This document shows positions 1-10,200 of a stretch of DNA of 64,000 bases, piece by piece (within the stretch, counting starts at the first letter, position 1; the number at the start of each line of letters is the position of its first letter). The notes under the pieces were generated by a model that worked only from the letters and a program-made list of their open reading frames with translations, did not search any database and was not told the DNA's origin. The translations under genes and the position numbers were made by a program. The stretch is from CAVVZJ01 sp963752755 (GTDB lineage Bacteria; Planctomycetota; Planctomycetia; Isosphaerales; Isosphaeraceae), in assembly GCA_963752755.1 (NCBI GenBank), contig CAVVZJ010000010.1, positions 496,001 to 560,000 of the forward strand, read 5' to 3'.

Positions 1-593
1 CTGACGCCCCGGACGCCAGGTTCTGATCCGACGATTTGAGGGCCGGTCCGACCGGCGCCACCTCCGCGAAGGGGGTGGCGGCGGCAACGGCCCCGACCAG
101 TGACTCAGGAGCTGGCGGTCTTCCAGGAAGTCCAGTTCCGGGACCCAGGGGCCTCGATGACGAAGACCGGGATTCATCTTGGTTTCGTCCTCAATCGGCG
201 GGTCGGTCGCTTCTCCGAACGCGATTCACCAGGATCGAGATGCGGGGGGCGGTTCTTCCGGCCTCGGAACCAGCCGGTGCGGCCTCGGTGATGGCGCAAG
301 GGACTTCGGCATGTGTGAATCATCGGGCTTCAATGGACGCTCCGTTGAAATCCAGGACACCATCCGATCCACCTTTCCCGAATCCATCCGGATACCGATC
401 ACCCCGAGGACTCCGGGATTTGGGCGCGGTCACCCCGGAGATTGGCGATTCTTCTTGGCGGAGATCAGCGCGCGCTTTTTCGGTCGAAATCGGATCAGTT
501 CCTGGGAACGCGAGGAAACCCCGACAGGAGGCTGAGGAGCCGAATGGGGGTCTCGGCCGTCTGCCTTGAAACATCATAAGCGAGGACGAGTCG
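1..593. other. No recognisable gene
   Basis: Open frames here are short, arginine/proline-rich and look like chance frames in GC-rich DNA. The first 42 bases read open to a TGA and could be the tail of an upstream gene, but nothing identifies it. The last part would hold the promoter of the secreted-protein gene starting at 594; no convincing promoter boxes were picked out. Confidence 0.4.
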
Positions 594-1916
594 ATGGCAA
601 ATCGAAACACGCCCGGTTTCACCGGGTCCGCAGGAGAACGACCGCCGCGACCCGCGACGACCCGCCCGTCGCGGGCCGCTGGGTTGCGAGTCGCTGGAGA
701 GCCGCGTGGTCCTGTCGCACGGCGGCTGGGGCTTCTCGCCAATGGAGAGCATGGAGCTTCCCCAGGCCCCGGGCGGGAGCCTGGTCGGGGCCTTGTCGTC
801 CATCGGCATCGTGGCCGGTGCCGATCCGGGCCCCGGCTCGATGCCCGGCGAGATGCACGGAAACCAGAAACTCCCAGTTGATGACCGACCTGCAAACGTT
901 GCGGACTGAGGTGCAATCGCTGGCGGCCAAGTCGGCCGTCACGGTGGCCGACCTGAACAGCCTCGCCACCGATTCTCAGGCCATCGCCCAGGCCGGCGCC
1001 CATCTGGACCCGACCGCCTTGAAGACCGCCGTCTCGGCGCTGGCCACCGCCCTGACCACCGCGGGCGGCGATACCACCCAGGCCAAGGCCGACTTCACCG
1101 CCCTGTTCGCCAACACCTCGGTGAGCCAGACGGTCATCGACCAGGCGTTCACCGACCTGACCAAGGCGATCCAGGACTCGCAGGTCACCAGCAGCGATCT
1201 GACCACCTATGCCAGCGACCTCCAGGCCGTCCAGAACGACCTCGGCAGCCAGAAGAACGGCGAGGATTCGGTCTGCGGTGCGGGAAACTTCGGAAGACAC
1301 GAGGTCCGTTCAGGGCGGCGCCTTGACGGCGGCGCTGTCGTCCCTCGGCGTCGTGACAGGCACCAACCCGGGTCCCGGCCTGATGTTCGGTGGTTCGCAC
1401 GGCAGTCAGAACTCGCAGCTCGCCACCGACCTGCAAACCTTGCAGACCGAGCAGCAAACGCTGGCGGCCAAGTCGGCCGTCACGGTGGCCGACCTGAACA
1501 GCCTCGCCACCGATTCTCAGGCCATCGCCCAGGCCGGCGCCCATCTGGACCCGACCGCCTTGAAGAGCGCCGTCTCGGCGCTGGCCACGGCCCTGACCAC
1601 CGCGGGCGGCGATACCACCCAGGCCAAGGCCGACTTCACCGCCCTGTTCGCCAACACCTCGGTGAGCCAGTCGGTCATCGACCAGGCGTTCACCGACCTG
1701 ACCAAGGCGATCCAGGACTCGCAGGTCACCAGCAGCGATCTGACCACCTATGCCAGCGACCTCCAGGCCGTCCAGAACGACCTCGGCAGCCAGAACAACG
1801 GCGGCGGGTTCGGAGGCGGCGGCGACTTCTCCGGACATCGCTTCGGCGGATCGGCCGGGCGCCAGGGTGGGTTCGGCCGGGCCTTGAGGGGAGCGTTCGG
1901 GAGGCGGTTCCGTTGA
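594..1916 (+). pseudogene. Tandemly duplicated exported protein, frameshifted
   Basis: Function unknown. The likely start is the ATG at 594. After one frame change the planctomycete export-type motif CESLESRVVLS appears at about 694-729, then a region ending PGPGSMPG. A second frame change at about 865-880 leads into an alanine/threonine-rich helical domain (NSQLMTDLQTL to LGSQKNG, to about 1258). The same domain with its preceding linker (ALSSLGVVTGTNPGPG) follows again at 1316-1798 in another frame, and ends in a glycine/arginine-rich tail. The two domain copies are nearly identical. With the indels corrected this could be one two-domain protein; as written it is broken in at least three places. 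The second half (from about 1209) is open to 1916. Confidence 0.55.
921..1794 (+). repeat. Two direct repeats of about 333 bp, 541 bp apart
   Basis: Bases 921-1253 and 1462-1794 match almost base for base (only a few substitutions, such as the agaccgcc/agagcgcc difference near 1024 and 1565). Weaker similarity extends upstream, to about 770 and 1311. The 541-base spacing is not a multiple of three, so the two copies lie in different reading frames. Confidence 0.85.
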
Positions 1917-1976
1917 GCTGTCCCCGGCACGGAGGCCGTTTTGAGGAAGCATCCCTGGTCCATCCCCCCCGCGATC

Positions 1977-2009
1977 GACCGCCCCGCCGTCCGGACCGAC
2001 GGGGCGGTC
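1977..2009 (+). terminator. Intrinsic terminator-like hairpin
   Basis: Arms gaccgccccg (1977-1986) and cggggcggtc (2000-2009) pair perfectly and are followed by tctcgtctgtttg. It lies about 60 bases after the stop of the duplicated secreted-protein gene and before the S53 protease gene. Confidence 0.6.
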
Positions 2010-2155
2010 TCGTCTGTTTGACCGCGATCACCGCCGGAGTTGGTCTCAGGCCCTGAGCCGCCACGATCCGGCCGACGCGGAGTGTCTTCGGAACCTCCGT
2101 CGCCATCCACCTCTCGACGCCCTCCACTCGCGAGCCGACACCAGGAGCCTGCACC

Positions 2156-3553
2156 ATGAGCCTTCGACGTCGATCGCGCCCTGCGCCCTCTCTCGAATCT
2201 CTTGACGACCGCTGCCTTCTCTCGGGCCTGACACCGCAGCAGATCACGTCCGCCTACGGGCTCAATGCCGTCACGTTCAACGTCAACGGCCAGTCGATCC
2301 ACGGCGACGGTAGCGGCCAGACGATCGCGGTCGTCGTTGCGTATCACGACCCCTACCTGACCTCAGACCTGAACACGTTCGACGCGACCTATCACCTCGC
2401 CGGCGCCAATCTGTCCCAGGTCAACCTCGCGGGCACCCAGACGAATGACGGCTGGGCGGGTGAGGAATCGCTGGATGTGGAGTGGGCGCACGCGATCGCA
2501 CCGGGAGCAAAGATCGTGGTCGTGGAGGCGAGGTCGAGCAACCTCAGCGACATGCTCTCGGCGGTGAACACCGCACGCTCGATCTCGGGGGTTTCGGTCG
2601 TCTCGATGAGTTGGGGGATGTCCGAGTTCTCGGGCCAAACCGCTTACGATAGCTACTTCACGACTCCGGCGGGCCACAACGGCGTCACCTTCGTCTCGGC
2701 CAGCGGCGACAGCGGCACTGGTAGCGGAGCGGAGTGGCCCTCTTCATCGCCGAACGTACTGGCGGTGGGCGGCACGACGCTCGCCATCAGCGCCTCAGGC
2801 ACCTATGGGGGCGAGTCGACCTGGTCGGGCGGCGGTGGAGGTTACAGCCGCTTCGAGGCTGAGGCCGCCTATCAGCGAAGCGTCCAGACGACCGGCGTCC
2901 AGACCGCTCCCGATGTTGCCTTCGACGCCAACCCGTACACCGGCGTCTCCGTGTACACGACCGCCCCCTCAACCGGCCAGGGCACCTGGGAAACCGTCGG
3001 CGGGACGAGCCTCGGCGCCCCGGCCTGGGCGGCGATTGTGGCGATTGCCGATCAGGGCCGTGCGGCCGCCGGCCTGGGGACACTCGACGGCGCAACCCAG
3101 ACCCTACCCAGCCTTTACAGCCTGCCGTCGAGCGACTTCCACAAAGTCAGCAGCCTCACGACGACCGGCCTCGGCTCGCCCAACGGCTCCGCTCTGGTCA
3201 ACGGCCTGGCCTTCGGGGCCTCGACGACGACGACGACCGGAACCGGGAGCGGTACCGGAACCGGCGCGTCCGGCGGTTCTCAGACTGGTGGCGGCGTCGC
3301 CTCAAATCCGACCGGTGGCCAATCGGGGTCGACAGGCAACCCCGGAAGCGGTTCTGGTTATGGCTACGGCTACGGCTACCGATATGGATATGGATACGGT
3401 CGCCGTGGTTGGCTCTGGAGCCGTTACTCCGCCGGCTGGGCCACAACGTCCAGCCCACAAGGGAGCACCGGCATCCCAGGCCGGAACCCGTTCGCCCTCG
3501 CCGTGCGCGACGCGGCCTATCGCGAGCTGCTGGCGCGGGCATTGCGGGGCTAG
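2156..3553 (+). CDS. Secreted S53 family (sedolisin) serine-carboxyl peptidase
   Basis: Predicted exported acid-type endopeptidase of 465 residues. The N-terminus carries the planctomycete motif LESLDDRCLLS (residues 13-23) in place of a classical signal peptide and lacks the large propeptide of typical sedolisins. The catalytic parts are visible: EESLD (Glu103, Asp107), the oxyanion Asp185 in SASGDSG, and Ser285 in VGGTSLGAP. This is the Glu-Asp-Ser triad of S53 enzymes. The catalytic domain ends near residue 350. The remainder is a low-complexity tail: Thr/Gly/Ser-rich, then a Gly-Tyr repeat (about residues 398-416), probably a linker or surface-attachment region. The start ATG follows a purine-poor leader; no strong ribosome site is evident. 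Monocistronic in appearance. The family call is firm; substrate unknown. Confidence 0.9.
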   Translation: MSLRRRSRPAPSLESLDDRCLLSGLTPQQITSAYGLNAVTFNVNGQSIHGDGSGQTIAVVVAYHDPYLTSDLNTFDATYHLAGANLSQVNLAGTQTNDGWAGEESLDVEWAHAIAPGAKIVVVEARSSNLSDMLSAVNTARSISGVSVVSMSWGMSEFSGQTAYDSYFTTPAGHNGVTFVSASGDSGTGSGAEWPSSSPNVLAVGGTTLAISASGTYGGESTWSGGGGGYSRFEAEAAYQRSVQTTGVQTAPDVAFDANPYTGVSVYTTAPSTGQGTWETVGGTSLGAPAWAAIVAIADQGRAAAGLGTLDGATQTLPSLYSLPSSDFHKVSSLTTTGLGSPNGSALVNGLAFGASTTTTTGTGSGTGTGASGGSQTGGGVASNPTGGQSGSTGNPGSGSGYGYGYGYRYGYGYGRRGWLWSRYSAGWATTSSPQGSTGIPGRNPFALAVRDAAYRELLARALRG

Positions 3554-3731
3554 CGATCCGTTGCGAAACCCGCGGTGACAGGACTGGCCAGGGAAGAGTG
3601 TTGCCGCCCGATTGCGCGTCGCCGAGGGCCCCGGCTGGTCCGGCACTCGGTGACGCCCCCTTCGAGTCGCTTTCGGTCCCGGAGAACCTTCGAGAATCCG
3701 GGCGTTGGTCCGACAGGAAAGGAGAGCAGGG

Positions 3732-4661
3732 ATGCCAATTTCGTCCAGGGAGGCTCCTCAGACCCGTCACGTCGTCCGACAACAATCGTCCCATTCCTTG
3801 CGCGTCGCCGTGATCGGTTCGCCGCGTTCGGGCAACACCTGGCTGCGCGGGCTGCTCGCCTTGATCTACGGGCTCGACGAGCTGGCGGTCCCCACTCCTG
3901 AGCAGGTGGACTGGGACACCCTGCCGGCTCGCTGCGCGTTGCAGATCCACTGGCTCCGGCAGGAGCCGTTCGTCTCCTTGCTGGAGCGTCACGGCTTCCA
4001 GGTCGTTTCTCCGGCGAGGCATCCGCTGGACGTGCTGATCTCCAGCTTGAATTACCAGCAATACGTCCCGGAGCCGCATCGCTGGGTCGGTGCCGACGGC
4101 CAGGAGCGGACGCTCGTCGGCGCCACGCCGCGGAGTCCGGCCTTCCTCGAATACGCCGGCTCGAACCATCCCGGCTCGTTGCTGAGTTTCACGCCCGACT
4201 GGTGGGCCGAGCCGAGCGTCCATCGGGTGCGCTACGAGGACCTGATTGCCGATGGGGTCGGCACCATGAAACGACTCGTCGAATGGATCGACCCCCGCGG
4301 GGGATTGCCGATCGACAAGGTCGTCGCGGCCCGTTCCCTGGAACAGGAGCGGTCCCAGCCAGGCGTCTGGCATTACCATTTCTGGCAGGCTGAGCCGGGT
4401 CTCTGGCGAAGACTCTTGCCGGCTTGGGTCGCTCGACAGATCGCCGACGCCCAGCTCGAAGTCTTCCAGGCCCTCGGCTACCATTGCGACCCGGATGCCA
4501 ACCTGACCGACGACCGCGCCGATGCCAACTGGCACGCCCTGCAGCACGCGACGATTCGCCGGCACCTTCAGAGTGAACGTGCCCGCCACGAAGAGACCCG
4601 GCAAGCCCTGGTCCGGGCGACGCAGGGCGCCACCCCGCCGAGCCACAAAGCACCGGCCTGA
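3732..4661 (+). CDS. Sulfotransferase domain protein
   Basis: Transfers sulfuryl groups from PAPS to an unknown acceptor, judged by family. The PAPS 5'-phosphosulfate loop GSPRSGNTWLRG lies at residues 29-40 and the 3'-phosphate site ARHPLDVLISS at about residues 95-105, the usual order and spacing. Length is 309 residues, normal for the family. I chose the ATG at 3732 because ggaaaggagagcaggg precedes it; an in-frame GTG lies 27 bases upstream. There is no signal peptide, so it is likely cytoplasmic. The stop codon directly abuts copy 1 of the long palindromic repeat, which may act as its terminator. The acceptor cannot be predicted. Confidence 0.85.
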   Translation: MPISSREAPQTRHVVRQQSSHSLRVAVIGSPRSGNTWLRGLLALIYGLDELAVPTPEQVDWDTLPARCALQIHWLRQEPFVSLLERHGFQVVSPARHPLDVLISSLNYQQYVPEPHRWVGADGQERTLVGATPRSPAFLEYAGSNHPGSLLSFTPDWWAEPSVHRVRYEDLIADGVGTMKRLVEWIDPRGGLPIDKVVAARSLEQERSQPGVWHYHFWQAEPGLWRRLLPAWVARQIADAQLEVFQALGYHCDPDANLTDDRADANWHALQHATIRRHLQSERARHEETRQALVRATQGATPPSHKAPA

Positions 4662-4662
4662 T

Positions 4663-4799
4663 CCACGAACCCGCGGATGCTTTTCGATTCGAGCCCGACT
4701 CCTGGGGGACAGCCGCCCCCGGTTGTCCGGACCGGACGACAACCGGGGGCGGCTGTCCCACAAGTCCCAACCGGACAACATCAGCAGGTTCGTGTATGA
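4663..4799. repeat. Long palindromic element, copy 1
   Basis: The inner arms 4706-4727 and 4738-4759 are a perfect 22-base inverted repeat (gggacagccgcccccggttg... pairing with its complement). Imperfect outer arms surround them (cacgaacccgcggatg and catcagcaggttcgtg). The same element occurs at 14985-15122 and 26643-26779 in the same orientation. It starts right after the sulfotransferase stop. Nothing else is seen between it and the operator at 5038 beyond short open frames without recognisable similarity. Confidence 0.85.
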
Positions 4800-5037
4800 G
4801 GCGCCCGGAACGCGCACTCAGGGAAATCCCCCGTCACCTCACAACCCCTTCCGCCACAGCAATTTCGCAGTCGTTGCAGCCCTGCCCCGGCCGGATGGGC
4901 CACCCGGCGCCCCAGCGCTCGAGAGGCTCACGGCTCGGCCCCAGATCTCACTCCCCCGCCACCATCACCGTCCCCGCGCCAATTCTGACAAGCTGCCCAT
5001 TGACGACGGAATCAACGTGCGTTTAATCTAAGGCGAC

Positions 5038-5055
5038 GGACTGACCAGTCAGTCC
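5038..5055. promoter_or_regulatory. TetR operator palindrome
   Basis: GGACTGAC-CA-GTCAGTCC is a perfect 8+2+8 palindrome, 38 bases upstream of the TetR start codon. Palindromes of this TGACCAGTCA type are classic autoregulatory sites of TetR repressors that control RND pumps. Its place suggests control of the regulator and, by read-through, of the pump genes that follow. Confidence 0.75.
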
Positions 5056-5093
5056 TCCTTCCCCCTATCGGATTCCATCGAGAATCGCCCGCC

Positions 5094-5756
5094 ATGCCCG
5101 ACGCGACGCGGGAGAATGTCGAGGGACGGGTCGAATCCCGCCGCGAGGAGATCCTCGAAGCGGCCACGCGACTCTTCGCCGCCCTGGGCTACGACAACGC
5201 CGACACCCAGCGACTAGCCGACAACCTGGACGTTGGTAAGGGGACGCTCTACCGCTACTTTCCCAGCAAGCGCGAGTTGTTCCTCGCTGCCGTGGACCGG
5301 GCCATGGGCGCCCTTTACGAGCGGATCGAGTCGGACCTGCAAGGGATCGACGAGCCGTTCGACCGCATGGCCTGCGCGATCGAGGCGTTCCTGGGACATG
5401 CCGAGGACCACCCCGAACTGGTCGAGCTCTTGATCCAGGAACGGGCGCGGTTCAAGGACCGCGTCGAGCCCACCTATTTCGAGTATCGCCGCCGGAGCGT
5501 GGCCCGCTGGCGCGAACTTTATCGCTCTTTGATGGAAGCAGGCCGGTTGCGACCGATGCCGCTCGACCGGATCACCGGCGTCGTCTCGGCGGCGCTATAC
5601 GGCATCCTGTTCCTCGGCTACTTCGGCGGCCGGGCCGAGGCCCATATCGCCTCGGCCGAGGACGTCATGGACATCCTGCTCTTCGGTATCCTCTCGGAGA
5701 CCGAGCGTTGCCGCTTCCCAGCTGCAACGGAGACAACACGCCCCGCCCCCGACTGA
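5094..5756 (+). CDS. TetR/AcrR family transcriptional regulator
   Basis: DNA-binding repressor of 220 residues. Residues 15-62 form the TetR helix-turn-helix (ILEAATRLFAALGYDNA ... VGKGTLYRYFPSKRELF). The rest is the helical ligand-binding domain, with TetR_C-like features (HPELVELLIQERARF). It lies 94 bases upstream of the membrane-fusion gene and two RND pump genes on the same strand, and a perfect operator sits just before it. The likely role is autoregulated, ligand-relieved repression of this efflux operon. The ligand is unknown. Confidence 0.92.
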   Translation: MPDATRENVEGRVESRREEILEAATRLFAALGYDNADTQRLADNLDVGKGTLYRYFPSKRELFLAAVDRAMGALYERIESDLQGIDEPFDRMACAIEAFLGHAEDHPELVELLIQERARFKDRVEPTYFEYRRRSVARWRELYRSLMEAGRLRPMPLDRITGVVSAALYGILFLGYFGGRAEAHIASAEDVMDILLFGILSETERCRFPAATETTRPAPD

Positions 5757-5850
5757 CGACGGACCGCGACTGCGATCCTCCAACCTGAACCTCCCGCCCC
5801 CAGCCCAGCACCCGCCGTCCCCCCCGGCCGACCTGAAGGCGAAACAAAAG

Positions 5851-7086
5851 ATGAATCGTCCACGAGCCCGACGATGGCGCACCGTGGCTCCCCTCGTCCT
5901 GCTCGCCGCGGCTGCGGCCGGCGGTTGCGGTCGCAAGGTTGTGACTCCGGCCCCGAAACGACCTCCCGCGGTCATCTTTAGCATGCCGGTCGAGGAAGAG
6001 GTCATCGACTTCGAGGAGTTCACCGGCCGGACCGACGCAACCCGAACCGTCGAGGTCCGCGCCCGTGTGACCGGCTACCTCCAGGAGATCGACTTCAAGG
6101 ACGGTGAGGAGGTCGAGGAAGACGCCCCGCTCTTCCTGATCGATCCCCGACCTTATGAGGCCGCCCTGGAGCGTGCCGAGGGTGCCCTGGCCCAGGCGAT
6201 CGCCCGCGAGAAGCGGGCCGAGGCCGACTTCCTCCGCAAGGATGCTCTCTACGCCCGCCAGACGATCAGCCGTGAGGAATTCGACCTCGCGGTCGATAAC
6301 TACGCCGAGTCCCGCGCCTCGATCAAGGTCGCCGAGGCCGACCGCAAGATGGCCGCCCTCGACCTGGAATACACCCGGGTCAAGGCCGAGATCCCCGGCC
6401 GCCTCAGCCGTCGCCAGGTCGATATCGGCAACCTCGTCCGCGCCGATGACACGATCCTGACCACGATCGTCTCGATCGACAAGCTCTACATCTATTTTGA
6501 CATTGACGAGCGCACCCTCCTGAAACTCCGCCGACTGGTCCAGAATGGCCGGATGCAGTCGCGCTCCAACGGCGACGAGATCCCGATCCACGCGGCGCTG
6601 GCCGACGACGAGGACTTCCACCTCAGCGGCATGATTGACTTCAGCGACAACCGCGTCGATTCGACGACCGGCACGCTCCAGGTCCGTGCCGTCATCGACA
6701 ACCCCCGTCCGCACCTGCTCTCGCCCGGCCTCTTCCTCCGCATCCGCTTGCCGATCGGCCGGCCGAGGCAAGCTCTGTTGATCGCCGAGCGGGCCCTGGG
6801 CACCGATCAGGGCCAGAAGTACCTTTATGTGATTAACGAAAAGGATGAGGTTATCTTCCGCCCGGTGAAGGTCGGCGCCTTGCACGGCATGATGCGGGTC
6901 GTGGAGTCGGGACTCAACCCGGACGAGCGTGTGGTGGTCAGCGGCCTCCAGCGCATCCAGCCGGGCGTAAAAGTCGTACCCAAGCCGGAGGAACACTCCC
7001 CTGGCGGGGACCCACCTTCGAATAGAGAGTCTTCGGGTCCGCTGGCACGCGGAGAGTCCTCTCCCGTAGGCAAGCCCGGCGGCTGA
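5851..7086 (+). CDS. RND efflux periplasmic adaptor (membrane-fusion lipoprotein)
   Basis: Links an inner-membrane RND pump to an outer-membrane channel. The 411-residue protein has a lipoprotein signal: a basic start, a hydrophobic run and lipobox AAGGC with Cys26. The fold order follows AcrA/MexA: lipoyl-type half-motif (VRARVTGYLQEIDFKDGEEV, about 66-85), a helical hairpin rich in Ala/Glu/Arg (about 100-165), the second lipoyl half (RRQVDIGNLV), then beta-barrel and membrane-proximal domains (LSPGLFLRIRLP, ALGTDQGQKYLYV). The C-terminal 35 residues are Gly/Ser/Pro-rich and unlike the core. It sits between the TetR gene and two RND pump genes. No outer-membrane factor gene is present in the window. 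Confidence 0.93.
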   Translation: MNRPRARRWRTVAPLVLLAAAAAGGCGRKVVTPAPKRPPAVIFSMPVEEEVIDFEEFTGRTDATRTVEVRARVTGYLQEIDFKDGEEVEEDAPLFLIDPRPYEAALERAEGALAQAIAREKRAEADFLRKDALYARQTISREEFDLAVDNYAESRASIKVAEADRKMAALDLEYTRVKAEIPGRLSRRQVDIGNLVRADDTILTTIVSIDKLYIYFDIDERTLLKLRRLVQNGRMQSRSNGDEIPIHAALADDEDFHLSGMIDFSDNRVDSTTGTLQVRAVIDNPRPHLLSPGLFLRIRLPIGRPRQALLIAERALGTDQGQKYLYVINEKDEVIFRPVKVGALHGMMRVVESGLNPDERVVVSGLQRIQPGVKVVPKPEEHSPGGDPPSNRESSGPLARGESSPVGKPGG

Positions 7087-7250
7087 GGCAAACCGCCCGA
7101 GAGCCACGACCCGCGGGCGGCTTGGCACGCGGGCGGTTGACGTCCGCGGGCCGTCCCGACGCTCGGCGGCCCACAATCGGTCCCAGGGAATCACCTTCGA
7201 TACACCGGCGGGCGCGAATCCGACCGGACGTCGAGAAAGGCGGGGCGACC

Positions 7251-10200
7251 GTGATCTCGCGATTCTTCATCGACCGGCCGATCTTCGCGTCGGTGCTGTC
7301 GATCGTGATCACCCTGGCGGGCGGCGTCGCCCTGTTCCACCTGCCGCTGGCGCAGTATCCGCACGATCTCGCCGCCGACGGTCCAGGTCGATTGCAAGTA
7401 TCCCTGGGGCCAGCGCCCGCGACGTCGCCGAGGCCGTCGCCGCGCCGATCGAGCAGCAGGTCAACGGCGTCGAGGGCATGCTCTACATGTCCTCGCAGTG
7501 CACCAACGACGGCTCGTACAACCTGACCGTCACGTTCCAGCACGGCATGGACCTGAACATGGCCCAGGTCCTCGTGCAGAACCGCGTTGCCCTGGCCATG
7601 CCGCTGCTGCCCGACGTGATCAAGCAGGCCGGGCGTCACGGCCCGCAAGCGATCGCCCGACATCCTGCTCGTCGATCGCGATCAACTCGCCCGACGGCCG
7701 CTACGACCAGCTCTACCTGAGCAACTACGCCGCGCTGCACCTCAAGGACGAGCTGGCGCGGCTGCCGGGCGTCAGCGACGTGTTCGATGCTCGGCGGCGC
7801 AGGACTACAGCATGCGGGTCTGGGTCGATCCCGACAGGCTGGCTTCGCGCGGGCTGACGGCCGGCGACGTGGTCGCCGCGATCCGCGAGCAGAACCGGCC
7901 AGGTCGCCGCCGGCCAGATCGGCCAGCCGCCGGCCGGCGAGCACCAGCCTTATCAGGTGACGATCACCACCAAGGGGCGGCTCGCCGACGCCCGAGGAGT
8001 TCGGCCAGATCATCGTCCGACGCCCGACCCGGCGGCGGCATGGTGCGGTTGAAGGACGTCGCCCGCGTCGAGATCGGCGCCAAGAGCCTCGACGTCTCCA
8101 CCCGCGTCAACGGCCGCCCCTCGGCCAGCCTCGCCATCTTCACAGCTGCCCGACGCCAATGCCCTCGAAACGGCCGACGTCGTCAAGGCGAAGATCGCGA
8201 AGATGGCCGAGGACTTCCCCGAAGGGATGCAGTACGAGATCCGCTACGACACCACGCCGTTCATCCGCGAGTCGATCGCCGAGGTCTACAAGACGCTCCA
8301 GGAGGCGGTGATCCTGGTCGCGGTGGTCGTCTTGCTGTTCCTCCAGAACTGGCGGTCGGCGATCATTCCGCTGATCGCCGTGCCGGTGGCGATCATCGGC
8401 ACGTTCGCCGTGATGGCGGCGCTGGGGTTCAGCCTCAACAACCTGACGCTGTTCGGGCTGGTGCTGGCGATCGGCATCGTGGTCGACGACGCGATCGTCG
8501 TCGTCGAGGCGGTCGAGCACCACATGGAGCACGGCCTGGCGCCTCGCGAAGCGACGATCGTGGCGATGGAGGAGGTCTCCGGGCCGGTCATCGCGATCGG
8601 CCTGGTGCTGACGGCCGTGTTCGTGCCGTGCGCCTTCATCACGGGGATCGTCGGCCAGTTCTTCCGCCAGTTCGCCCTGACGATCGCCGCCTCGACGAGT
8701 CATCTCGACGATCAACTCGCTGACGCTCAGCCCGGCGCTGGCCGCCTTGCTGTTGAAGCCGAAAGTGGATGGCGCCAGGACGGTCGCGGCGTCCCGACGT
8801 GCTGCCTCCGCTTGATCCTGGCCTTGATCGGCGGCTGGGTCGCGTATGCAATGCTCGCCAGATCGCGTCGAGCCACTACTGCACGGCCTGACGCTCCGCG
8901 GTCGTCCCTTGCCGGAATGGGCCGCGGGCGTCGTCGCGGGCGTGGGCGGGGCGATCGCGGGCGTGCTCGTCGGCCGGCCGCTCAACTGGTTGCTCGCCCT
9001 GTTCTTCGTGGCCTTCAACGCTACCTTCCGGTTCTCGACACGGCGTCTATACCCGCGGAGTCGGCCTCTTGCTCCGCGGGTCGCTCGCTGGTGGTGGCGA
9101 TCTACGGCGGCCTGCTCTATCTGACCCACCAGGCGTTCGTCAGCCACGCCGACCGGCTTCATCCCGTCGCAGGACATGGGCTATCTGCTCGTCAACGTGC
9201 AGCTGCCCGACTCGGCCTCGATCGAGCGCACGGTGGCGAGTGATGAACCGGATCGAGCAGATCGCCCGCAACGAGAAGGGGGTGAAGTTCACGGTCAACG
9301 TCGCCGGCCAGTCGCTGCTGCTGAGTGCCTTCGGATCGAATTTCGGCTCGATGTTCATCATCCTGGACGATTTCCATAATCGGCGAGTCGCCCGACCTGT
9401 ACTACGAGGCGATCCTGGGCCGGCTTGCGGCAGAATTTCGCGCAAGCTGGTGCCCGAGCGCGACGATCACGGTCCTCGGCCCGCCGCCGGTCCGCGGCGT
9501 CGGCCGGGCCGGCGGGTTCAAGCTGATGGTCGAGGACCGCGGCGACATCGGCCTGGCGACCCTCCAGGGGCAGACCGAGAACCTCGACCGAGCAAGGCCA
9601 ACCGATCAGCCTCAGCTCGCCAACCTGCACGACCGTCTTCCGCGCCAACGTGCCGCAGCTCTTCGCCGACGTCGACCGGACCGAGGTGATGAGCAAGCAG
9701 GTCGCCTTACGGGACCTCTTCGACACCCTCCAGGTCTACCTCGGCTCGCTCTACGTCAACGACTTCAACCTGTTCGGCCGCACCTGGCAGGTGATCGTCC
9801 AGGCCGATGCGCAGTTCCGCAACGACCCCGAGTCGGTCCGTCGCGGCTGAAGGTCCGCAACGCGCAGGGCAAGATGGTCCCGATCGGTGCCCTGGCCGAG
9901 GTCCAGGAGGTCAACGGGCCGCTGGTCCTGACCCGGTACAACATGTACCCCGCCGCCCCGATCAACGGCAGCGCCGCGCCGGGCGTCAGCTCGGGCGACG
10001 CGATCGCCTTGATGGAGCAGCTGGCCCGATCGCGAGCTGCCGCCGTCGATGGGCATCGAGTGGACCGAGCTGGCGTACCTGGAACTTCAGGCGGGCAACA
10101 CGGCGATGATCGTCTTCGCCTTCGCCGTCGTGATGGTCTTCCTGGTGCTGGCGGCGCAGTACGAGAGCTGGTCGCATGCCGCTGGCGGTGATCCTCGTCG

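Noticed and set aside
320..1300. Long minus-strand frame of 326 codons
   Set aside because: It is antisense to the duplicated secreted-protein gene; the protein is Gly/Arg-rich and mirrors the repeats of the other strand.
3198..4817. Minus-strand frame of 539 codons across the protease and sulfotransferase genes
   Set aside because: Antisense to two well-supported genes; composition is typical of shadow frames in GC-rich DNA.
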